NCBI RefSeq assembly: GCF_035222275.1
Contig: NC_085885.1
Location: 620,001-684,000, forward strand
Reading direction: 5' to 3'
Source: Podospora bellae-mahoneyi
Taxonomy: Eukaryota > Ascomycota > Sordariomycetes > Sordariales > Podosporaceae
Length of the DNA: 64,000 nucleotides
The translations under genes and the position numbers were made by a program. The notes beneath the pieces were generated by a model. That model was given only the letters and a program-made list of their open reading frames with translations. It did not search any database and had not been told where the DNA came from. The stretch's first letter is position 1. Every line of letters starts with the position of its first letter. Below are positions 12,096 to 21,268 of this stretch, in pieces.

Positions 12096-14411
12096 TGTGT
12101 CTTCTCCAATTTCAGTATCAATAATACGAATGGTGGTGGTGGTTGGTTCGTTACGAGATATATGTATGCAGGCGTCAGAGGATGTGTTCTTGGCGGAAGT
12201 GCGGAGAAATATGTGGTATCCAAGCCCTTCCACACCTATCTTCAGCCCAGTGTGCGAATATCTCCAAAAGGAGGGGAAACAACACGGCCACTCTTGCTAG
12301 CTACAGGTTTTGTCTCGATACTCGCAAAGTCGAGATTGGGTGGTGGTGGTCAACTTCAACACAGTGCGTGTCAAAGGGGGCTTGGCTGTGTGTGTGCTGG
12401 TGTTTTATGAGCTGATATATTCGTCAAGATGACGATTTTGGCAATTCCTCAAAGTTTTTGTCGGCCAGGGATAAAACCGACATGCCGAGGGGAATATAAG
12501 CAAGGTTATTGGACGAGAGCGTCTGAGACAACGAGTTCTCGGAGGTTACCACACCAAACAAGAGGGTGTAGAGGTAAGGTAGGGGTTGACTAACACCTCC
12601 TCAGGGGCTGGCTGGCCTCGCACCCTCCCGTTTATCAAGCAGGGAGGTAGCCAGCCACAGCAGTTATCGCAACCCAAAGTAAGGAGGCGTGGTGTGCGCA
12701 AGAATGTGTACGTAATGGTGGCTGTTGGTATCTGGATGGTATGGCTGCACCCGGATGAACCGGCACTTGTTTGGTGCAAGTGTTGGAGATTGGATAGACA
12801 CAGCCACCGTTTTCCTTTCTCAGAGACGTCGCGATGGGCGGGCGGGCACTACTGCACCTTGACAGACGACCCATAAACTTGCATAATAGGGGTTTGCCGC
12901 ATGACCACCAGACATCACTCAAGTAAGGGTGATAGATTGCTGAAGATGGATGATGGCCGGCGGGTGCACGACATATCGGTGGTAAGCTGTCCGGAGCCGG
13001 ACCGGACCTGTCCCCGTGCCCCCCGGAGAGCGTTGCATTTGACTTGCAAGATGGGTCATTCCCTTTCTTGGGTTTGGCTGTTGATGTTTCAGAGATTATG
13101 CTGCGTGATACTGTCGATCGTTTGAGCTGCGCCGCTTCGTCTATCTGACATATCTCCCTATGTTCATCACCGTTGAGAGGAGGGTGCAGATCTGACATAC
13201 AGTAGGTAGAGTATATGGGATTATCTGGTACGGTCTCGCACTCTTGCGACCAACATCAAAAAGGCAAGGGTCATATGCCGTGCAATAACCGCCCTATCCG
13301 CCGGATTCTCAACAAAGGGGCCGAGTCCGCGCCGTGAAGCACACATATATCAGATATCCCATCTGACATACATGAGGGGGGGAAAGTGGGAAAGTGAAAG
13401 ATTTGCATTCTTGCCACTGGATAGGGGGGTTGTACGGTAAGAGAGTGGAATTGGGGAGGGATATGTTGTGTAATGGACCCTTTATATGGCTACCTGACGG
13501 ATCAAGGGACGGGGAGCGTGATTCCGTACTGCTGGAATCGGAGATAGGAGATGATACAGATGAATAAATATTGGTGGTGGATTGGATTCTGGTAGTGTGT
13601 AGCAAAGTCGGATTCTCATATAAACAGGGTAGGTCAGGTGAGAACTGCCATGCCAGGTGATTTCTGTAAGGGAAATAACAGTCACTTTACCGGTCGATTT
13701 GGTGGGCAATTGGAGATATAAAATGGACCTTCCTGGCGAGTGGAATTGTGTGGGATGAGGTGTTGAATAGAGAATGTGGTGATGCGTTATCTTGCTACCT
13801 AGCGAGAAGAAATCATGATGAGAATGAGCGATGAGAAAAGAAAGAATTCAGGAGAGGGAAGGAGCCAGCAAGGCAAGAATCCATCTAGGGAAGGCGTCAG
13901 TTGAGGTAGGAACCTGGGGGCAAAGGCACACGAAGGCAGGAGCAAGGCGAGAGAAGGAGCGATGATGGCGATGATAAGACACGGCTATACCCATCAACAA
14001 TCCAATGTCAGCCGACCTGAAAGTGGTTGAATATGTTTGTGAGGCCATAACTAATGATCAGAGTCTCAAGAGATAATGAAGAGACTATCAGACAATACAA
14101 GTCTGAGAATAACGAAGTCACCTTCCCTAACACTTCACACATATCATGCATCATCAATATCATGCTCATCAGGCTTATACCGTGCATATCAGTAAGATGC
14201 TTTTCATTACCGATCATCATAACCATCATAAACCGCCCTCCTACCAGCCCCAGTCCCAACCCCAATCACCAAAAACTCCTACGAAATGCGCATACTCGCT
14301 CGCTAATGTACCCAGCTCCTCAAAGTATCCATACACAACAAATATAATACAAAAAACAAAACAAACTTCTAAAATCCTAGCCATATTCATCTGTTTTTTC
14401 GATTCCCTTTC
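7039..14411. other. Long gene-poor block upstream of the kinase
   Basis: More than 7 kb with no recognisable gene on either strand. The part near 7039-8100 probably contains the kinase promoter and leader, and the part near 14350-14411 the 3' untranslated region of the GEN1-like gene. Open frames of 60-250 codons occur but lack family motifs and fungal-protein composition; the longest (11548-12300, +) is read through a GT microsatellite. A 14-mer direct repeat (GTCCAGCCAGGCTG) lies at 9502-9515 and 10003-10016. No transposon protein, terminal repeat or tRNA was seen. It could be regulatory DNA, a long non-coding transcript, or a decayed insertion. Confidence 0.5.
12056..12100. repeat. (GT)n microsatellite
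   Basis: About 22 GT dinucleotides, with one GCGC interruption near 12091, in the gene-poor block. It produces artificial Cys/Val or Thr/His runs in overlapping open frames. Confidence 0.95.
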
Positions 14412-17135
14412 CTAATCATCCCCCGTCAAATCAACACACTCAACCTCCTCCTCCTCCTCCTCCTCCACTATCCTCCCCCCAACCCCAACCCCCCCAATCC
14501 CATCATCATCACTCTCCCCAAACAAGTTATCAACATCAAAGCTACAAGTCGCTCGCTTACCACCACGACTATAACTACCCCTCCCGAGAAAGTTCCCCGT
14601 CTTCACAGTAGTAGTACTCGCCACCACAAGCGACGGAGCAGGAAGCGACGCCGTCCTCGACAGCGCCGGCGGCCTGGAGCGCGGTTTCGGAGAAGACATC
14701 AAAACATCATCGTACGCATCCCTGGTATGAGACGGTATCCTCGGTGGAGCGGTAGATTGTCTCAACCCAGCCTTCCCTCCCGACGGCGACTGCGGTGGTG
14801 CTGGTAGCGATGACTTGGGTGCGTTGAGTTTGGAGAGTGACGGGAGCTCATCATCGTCAGAGTCGTCGTCATCGTGGCTATCCTCATCCGATGATAAAAA
14901 TTCAATAGGAATTGAATAGGCTGGTTTGCTGTTTGTGGCAGCAGCGGTGGTGTTTTTGGTGGTTCTCCCAAAGCTTTTGATGGACTTTTGGGCTGGCGGC
15001 GCTTGCTGTTTGGACTTGGGTTGGTTCTGTGTCGAGGAGACTTTAATCGGTATAGCTGCCCCTGTGCCGCTTTTTGTTCTCTTAAATGGCCTTGTTGCGC
15101 TGATAGTTGGCGGTGTTGCGACAACGTCTGACATTTGAGGTCGAATAGGGGACCGGGACAGGTCTGGAGATTGTCGCTTTGGCCGGATGGGTGTTGTTTG
15201 GATTGGTGAAGTACGACGGGACGAGAGCGCCACAGGTGAAGATGAAATGAGAATTGGTTCGTAATTGGAAGACGACGGTGGTTGGGGCCTTGATTGTGAG
15301 GAGCTTGAAGTTCTGGTGATCGTAGGGCTGGCTTGAGAACCTGACAACGTCCAGGGGTTGACCTCGGCTGCTGGCTTGGCTGATTGTTTTTTGGTGGGTG
15401 CTTTTCTGCGTTGTCTGCCTAGGGGCTTTGGGGCTGCTGCTGGTGGCATCGTTGACTGAGGCGGCGCCGCTTGGGTCGACGGAACGGGGTCATCAGTAGC
15501 GGGCACAGCCTTTTCAACGGCAACAGTAACTGGCTTGCTAACGGTGAAGAACTTCTCGAGCGCCCCGGGTTGCATGCCACCCTTTGCTTTAGCCGGCTTC
15601 TTCGTGGCCGGCTTCTTCGTGGCCGGCTTCGTGGTCTTCTTTCGCTTCTTCGTCTCCCAGTCCTCGACAGTCAAAGGGACGCCGAGTTTCAATAGCGTTT
15701 CGGGGATCCATGCCAAATCTGGGCCTTCGGGGTCGTATGGCTTTTTCGCCGTCTTCTTAAGCCCTTCCTCCTCTTCCCCATCTTCCTCGCCGAACTCGTC
15801 ATCGCTGTTCAGCGCTAACCCACCTCGCCCGTGCTCCTCAACCTCTTCTATTGGCTCATTCGCAAGATCGAGCTTGACGATATCATTTGGCACAAAACAG
15901 ACTCTCACCTCTGGCGTCTCATCCGTGCTATGGTGAGCACGCCTGGACTTGATGCCCGTGATCAGTGCGCCTTCCTCCTCCGCCATAAGATCAGTATCAT
16001 CGCCATAATCCTTGCCTTCTGACGATCGCTGCAGAAGAGATTGGACCAACAGCCCATGTGCGAGTTTGCGAACCAGATTCACAGCCCCTCCTCGATACTG
16101 CCAGTCGAACGTCTCACCCACAAACTCCCTGAGACCAATAACATCAACTGGAGACGTCATCTTATTAGGGAAATTTGTCTTCAGTTTGTCGACCGTGGCG
16201 TGCGTCGAGACTACCGGGTGGGTATAATACCTAAGAATCTCCAAATCCGGAAAGTCCTCGGGAATCGCCAGTCCTTTATGTTTTGTGCGAAAATATCCGC
16301 TCTCGTTGGTGTCCCATTCATGGCGTAACCTTTCTCGCCACGCTTGAACCCCCTCCTTCCAGTCTGCCTTCTTGATGCCGCATAACTGTTTGCCAAATCC
16401 AGCTCTGGCTGCCTCACAGGCGACTTTTATGCCGCATCCTGGCACACCTTCAGGAAGATAGTCCCCGCCACTCATCAGCGCAACCAGGACCATACCCTCC
16501 CGATCCAGTCCACTCTCACCCTTGGCAATTTCCTCCGCGTTGTAAAGTGTGATGTGTGTCGGTACGTTCCCCTTCCCTTCCGCAGTCCAACTTCGAAGTG
16601 TCTTTCCGCAGCCAAACATGATGGTGTCGACATCTTCGCTCAGCACGGCATCCACCACTCCCTCTCGCTGGAGGAACGCACATTCAGCCTCGGCTTCGCC
16701 TGGCGCATCGTGTATGGCAAACCCAAAGAGTTTGATCATCCTTTTCGCCATGGAGGTGGCTACCATGTGTCCCGCGCCTCGCGGGCCGCCGGCGCGTTTG
16801 TTGCGCTTGAACGCTGGTTTGTTCGGACCATCAAACACAAAGAGTGGTTGAATCGCTAGAGATAGGAGCCGAACAAGTCGAAAGAATAGCGTTCGAATGG
16901 CGGGGTTGGAGCCGCCGCGGGCAGCTTGGTTCTGGAACTGCCATATAGAAATATCGATTGCGAGTCGGAACGGACGTGGGTTTTCGGCTTTCTCGAGAGT
17001 CGTCAAGGCGAGCTTGGTCATGGAGATGCGCTCGCCGGGGCCGATTTCTTTGTATATTCTGCCAGGAGCGAATATTAGTACACAAATCTGGACGGGAAGT
17101 TTTGAATCTGTTTGCATGTACCCTTTGATACCCAT
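14412..17135 (-). CDS. GEN1/Yen1-like Holliday junction resolvase
   Basis: XPG/Rad2-family structure-specific nuclease that resolves Holliday junctions in the nucleus. Exon 1 is only 14 nt (17135-17122). The intron is 17121-17059 (63 nt, donor GTACAT, branch TACTAAT, acceptor GGCAG) and exon 2 is 17058-14412, giving 886 residues. Splicing restores MGIKG-IYKEIGPGERI. The N-domain has an aspartate in LAIDISIW (about 40) and the I-domain has PGEAEAEC (glutamates about 126 and 128), SEDVDT (147, 149) and SGGDY (204). A helix-hairpin element, GVPGCGIKVA, follows. This set matches the metal-binding acidic residues of the family. The tail is basic and low-complexity with tandem PATKK units (about 483-493), a PIP-box-like ALEKFF (about 504-509), and ends in an acidic run plus VDLT, a SUMO-interacting-type motif. 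It is divergent from the Arp10 gene, with start codons 577 bp apart. Confidence 0.93.
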   Translation of the reverse strand: MGIKGYMQTDSKLPVQICVLIFAPGRIYKEIGPGERISMTKLALTTLEKAENPRPFRLAIDISIWQFQNQAARGGSNPAIRTLFFRLVRLLSLAIQPLFVFDGPNKPAFKRNKRAGGPRGAGHMVATSMAKRMIKLFGFAIHDAPGEAEAECAFLQREGVVDAVLSEDVDTIMFGCGKTLRSWTAEGKGNVPTHITLYNAEEIAKGESGLDREGMVLVALMSGGDYLPEGVPGCGIKVACEAARAGFGKQLCGIKKADWKEGVQAWRERLRHEWDTNESGYFRTKHKGLAIPEDFPDLEILRYYTHPVVSTHATVDKLKTNFPNKMTSPVDVIGLREFVGETFDWQYRGGAVNLVRKLAHGLLVQSLLQRSSEGKDYGDDTDLMAEEEGALITGIKSRRAHHSTDETPEVRVCFVPNDIVKLDLANEPIEEVEEHGRGGLALNSDDEFGEEDGEEEEGLKKTAKKPYDPEGPDLAWIPETLLKLGVPLTVEDWETKKRKKTTKPATKKPATKKPAKAKGGMQPGALEKFFTVSKPVTVAVEKAVPATDDPVPSTQAAPPQSTMPPAAAPKPLGRQRRKAPTKKQSAKPAAEVNPWTLSGSQASPTITRTSSSSQSRPQPPSSSNYEPILISSSPVALSSRRTSPIQTTPIRPKRQSPDLSRSPIRPQMSDVVATPPTISATRPFKRTKSGTGAAIPIKVSSTQNQPKSKQQAPPAQKSIKSFGRTTKNTTAAATNSKPAYSIPIEFLSSDEDSHDDDDSDDDELPSLSKLNAPKSSLPAPPQSPSGGKAGLRQSTAPPRIPSHTRDAYDDVLMSSPKPRSRPPALSRTASLPAPSLVVASTTTVKTGNFLGRGSYSRGGKRATCSFDVDNLFGESDDDGIGGVGVGGRIVEEEEEEEVECVDLTGDD

Positions 17136-17712
17136 TGTGCCAACTCTTCAACCTTTCAACTGCTGGGTGGTGGCGATTTTACGGGGGGAAGGGCACCAAA
17201 AATGAGCTCAGTCCTCAAGAGAAGAATATGCCAAAAGCCATTCTCGTTGGCGCTCCCCAAGGCCGAACCTGATTCGTCAGGCGAAAAAAGAAGTCGGTCG
17301 CGGTGGCAGGACGGAGGTGCGCCATGAGGCTCTGCTGCCTGGAAGAAACGGACGAAAAAAGGATGATGCGCTTTGTTGACTGGTTGCCTCTTCAGGATTA
17401 GATTGCCAAGGCTGCCAAGCGTTGCCATGGGTGAACCGTTAAGCTGACAGTTGGAGCTTGGTGGGGTGGAAGTGGCTCGGATATATGCACATCATGGGGG
17501 ACTTGGATGCTGTTATGCAACTACCGAGACGTCACTGCTGGTGAACTCAACAGTCAAACGGTCGAGAAAGCGGCGACGTTGGCTTTTGCATCATCATGTT
17601 CGGAATGTCATGAACAGAAATTGACTTGCTGGCCTTTGAGAGCCATCCAACTACACGAATTGACGACTTTTTCTATTTAATTTCACGAGAACATCAAGAA
17701 AAACAAGTCATC
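17136..17712. promoter_or_regulatory. Shared divergent promoter, GEN1-like / Arp10-like
   Basis: The 577 bp between two diverging start codons must hold both promoters and leaders. No specific factor site was recognised. Confidence 0.6.
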
Positions 17713-19533
17713 ATGTCTGGCCTGGGTTCCGGCTCTGGAGCGGGAACAACACCTCTCCCCCACCGCTCAGTCGCCAACATCCGCTCCCCACACACCAGCG
17801 GCAACACCAATCCGTCAACCCCCTCTTCCAGCAGCCGTCCTGTTCCCACCTCCAGCTTTGGTTCCCCGTCCAGTTTGAGAGCAGATGAAGATATCCTCAT
17901 TCTCGAGCTTGGCTCCCGCAAACTGCAAATAGGGTTCGCCGGGGATGCCTGTCCGAGGGGCACGGTCTGGTTCACCCCATCACAGCTCCGCCGGGTGGGA
18001 GACTTCCGGGACTGGTCCTCCGAGTCCAAAACCAATGTGGACTGGAAGACGAAAAAAGTGACGGGCGAGAAGTGGTGGACCAGGGATCACGAGCTTTGGG
18101 AGTATGATGTGCGGGAGGTCGATCTAGGTCTCATTGGAGACAAGGTGGAGAGGGCGCTCAGAGAAGCTCTTACAAAGTAAGTTACTTGGCCATAACTCTG
18201 CTTACAATAGTGCTACAGCTAACCTGGAAACAGATACATGCTGATCGATTCTCGGCCACGGAGAATGGCGTGCGTGCTGCCCTCTAGCCTTCCTCTTCCC
18301 ATGTTATCGGCAGTACTAGACAGCCTCTTTACACGGTTTCAGCCGCCCACCATATCGCTGTTTTCGTCCCCCGTTGCACTGACAGTCGGTGCTGGGGTTC
18401 GTTCTGCTCTGATTGTTGATCTCGGTTGGAGGGAGACAGTTGTTACCAGTGTTTACGAGTTTCGCGAAGTCAACACCAAGCGTAGTGTTCGTGGGGGGAG
18501 ATTGCTTGTGGAACAGACACACAAACTTCTCGCCAGACACCTCCCCGAAAATCAGAAAAAGAAGGAGGGCACAACCTCCGAAGATACCCAAGATTACGAC
18601 CTGAGCTTTGAGGAATGCAACGACATTGCTACTCGGATGGTTTGGTGCAAGCCGCATCTATCTTCTCCCAAAGCTCACAAATCAAAGCAAGGTCTGCCCA
18701 CCCTCCACGAACAAGATGAATCAGACTCTACGGAAGCCGAGTCCCCAACTGAGGCCTCAAAGACGGCCAGAATTCCACTGCAATCATGTCGATCACCGAC
18801 CACGATAGAGCTTCCCTGGGCAGCCCTTGCAGAACCCAGCGAGAATGCCTTCTTTGACTCCCAGTACTCAGAGAGCAGCTTTGACGATCATGAGCTACCT
18901 TTGCCTCTGCTTGTCTACCGCAGTCTTCTGCAGCTACCCCTGGATGTTCGGGCACTTTGCATGTCTCGCATCATTTTCACGGGTGGCTGTGCTAGCGTTT
19001 TGGGACTACGTGGCCGTATTTTTGGCGAAGTTTCCAAGCTGATAGAGGAGAGAGGATGGGATGGTGTCCAAGGAAAGGGAGCAGACCAGATGCGGGCTAA
19101 TCCAAAGCTGCAGGGCAAGAGGGGCAGTCGGCCAGCAGTTAGTGGTCCTACTGGTGTCACCAGCCCGCCGGAAGCCGTCGGTGGTCAAGAGCAGGATGGG
19201 GTCTGGCACGATGCAGCCAATACTGCCCACGAAGCCTGTCCTGTCGAAGAGCAACTCGCGCGAGGACAGGATAAGAGACCAAGGGTGCAGGGGAAGATGA
19301 GGGCCATTGAGTCTGTCGGGGCGTGGAGCGGAGCAAGCCTGATAGCGCACCTTAAGGCGGCGCCTATTTCTACTATAGAACGCGAGGCTTGGTTGCAGTA
19401 TGGTGCCGCAGGAGCGAGCAAGCCCAGCGAGGTTGATCAGAAGTCAGCCAGACAGAGCTTTGGGCCAGGCGGCCTTATCAGGGGGTCTGCTGCTAATAAC
19501 TCCTGGACATTGGGGGTTTGGGGTGTGAATTAG
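17713..19533 (+). CDS. Arp10/Arp11-like dynactin actin-related protein
   Basis: Divergent actin-related protein of the Arp10/Arp11 group, which caps the pointed end of the dynactin Arp1 filament and supports dynein-driven nuclear and vesicle transport along microtubules. Exon 1 is 17713-18176, the intron 18177-18233 (57 nt, GTAAGT to ACAG) and exon 2 is 18234-19533, giving 587 residues; the junction reads REALTK-YMLIDSRPR. The first 55 residues are Ser/Thr/Pro-rich and disordered. The actin fold begins at ILELGSRKLQIGFAGD. GAGVRSALIVDLGWRETVV is the second phosphate-loop-like strand, and IIFTGGCASVLGLRGR is the C-terminal subdomain loop. Acidic and basic insertions occur around residues 285-355 and 430-500. 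The ORF is open 29 codons further upstream, but the ATG at 17713 has the better context and no conserved residues precede it. In Neurospora the comparable gene is ropy-7. Confidence 0.88.
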
Positions 19534-21268
19534 GTGATGGCCATCACCATCTCGCCTTACACCCTCAAACACCCATTGCCATTCTTGTGTCTTTATTTCT
19601 GGTTTATCCCAGGGGGGTAGCCGCTGTCACAGTACTTATTTTAGGTAGACATTACCCCGCAAGTGCGGTGCAGTGCAGAACAAATAGTATTCATAATTCT
19701 TTCTTCTCTTTCTCAGTTGTCTTTATCCCTCCTTCCACCTAGATTCTTCCAGGCAGCGGTTGCAGAGGAACCTGACCGGACTGTCGGGACCGCGTGGCAT
19801 CCAAGAGAAGGAACTTACCCACAATAATACCCGTCCCATCTCCAAGTCGTTCTTTCTGAGCATGGCAGCCTCCATCAAGATCGGCCGTTCGGTTGCCGTT
19901 CACCACACGTTCCTGCATTCTTGGATGACCAGGCAATGTCGTCCTTTCCCCATGTGCCCCTGAAGGGGACCATGCTCCGTGCTCCGGTCTTTTGTCAGGA
20001 GAAGGAAAGCACGAGAGGGCACTCCAAAGGGTACCTGAATTGTCTGGAGACGATGACCCCAACCTGGCATTTAGGTTCTCCCTCTTTTTTCCCCATTGCC
20101 ATCATCATCCAGCTTCTGCTTCTCCCTCTTCTACCACCCGCAGTCATTCATCTTCGTTACTGTCTGCTGCTACTGTTGCTGTTTGCAGCCTTAGCAAGAC
20201 GCTGTGTTTCCTTCATTGACCGATTTTGCTTTTTGGTCCGCATCAACAACTACTTCTCGGCGCCCATAACCACCTGTTGGCGTTCGAAGCCATTTCCCAC
20301 AATCAATCACGAAACTCAACCCGGAACCCGCCGGACGACACCCGGTCTGCCTTTCCTGGCCTCTTCGGCGCTTGCCCGAATAAAACACCCAGACTCGATA
20401 CAATTGTGTTGAAAACAGCGACCGACACTCTCTCGCGAAACGACTGTTGGAACATAGGGGCTCACTGAGGTCAACAATCTACCGCTTCTAGTGCTTTTCG
20501 CATCTTGTGCTAGAACTTGGTAAGTGGAAAAGTTTGTTTCTATCAGAGGTCCTTTTCACTCCACCATCCTTGCGATGTTTTGGTTGTCCCCGGAAACGAC
20601 GACGACATCATCACCGGCCCCGGCCCCGGCCCCAGTCACATGGAAGTCGGCCCTTCCTCCGGCAGAGGTGCCCTTCCATCTCCGTACTCTGCTCTTTCAC
20701 CCCGTTTTCTCTTCTCCGTTGCCCTCCTTCACATCTCCCTTCACCAACACCCCTCCCTCAACTGGTTGATCGCATCCATTGTTGGAGCCATCTTCCTCTT
20801 CATGGGCATTTTGCTCCACCTCTGTTCCTCTTGAACGCTCCAATGAATCGGGTGTTCAACACACAACCCTACCAGACCGTGATGACGGGCAGGACAGGCA
20901 ACTTCATCAGGCAGATGACGCGGCTGCAGTATCATGATTTTGCTGTTCCTAAACCGTGGTCCCATGCTCTTAACCACCATTTGTATGCCGAGAGACGCAA
21001 GTGCCGGTTTATTGACATTGTTGGCGAGGGGGCCTGCTGGGTCTCGAGAGTCGCTCGAGACATGTTGCCCGTATTCTTGGTTTCCCAGTTGGAAAACCAA
21101 AAACTGACCGAGGAAGACAGCCCTTTTGTTTTGGTCACGACTCTGGTCGCCTTTGTCAGTTTGCATCTTGAGACACGATATACAGTCAGCGGACACCCAA
21201 CTCTGTTCCATTGGACATCAGAAGACAACCGTCGCTCGTACTCGCTTTTCGCAGTCCTCAACATCGAC
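19534..21268. other. Intergenic and probable 5' leader of the next gene
   Basis: About 1.7 kb containing the Arp10-like 3' end and the promoter and leader of the gene at 21269. Pyrimidine-rich stretches at 19695-19740 and 20080-20180 are typical of fungal promoter/leader DNA. The frame open across 20507-21268 lacks family motifs and is interrupted by a good acceptor, so I read it as leader with a probable intron. Confidence 0.5.
20520..21254 (+). other. Candidate 5'-leader intron
   Basis: A perfect donor GTAAGT at 20520-20525 pairs with a pyrimidine-rich acceptor (CGCTTTTCGCAG) ending at 21254, 14 nt before the chosen start ATG. At 735 nt it would be long for this window, and shorter alternatives are possible. 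Confidence 0.35.

Noticed and set aside
11548-12300. A 250-codon plus-strand open frame in the gene-poor block
   Set aside because: It is read through the GT microsatellite (Cys/Val run), has no family motif, and lacks fungal coding composition.
7039-14411. RIP-mutated transposon remnant
   Set aside because: By eye there is no strong AT enrichment, terminal repeat or transposase fragment. A RIP index was not computed, so this is not excluded.
20507-21268. N-terminal extension of the eIF4E-motif protein
   Set aside because: The open stretch has no conserved features and contains strong splice signals, so I treat it as leader.
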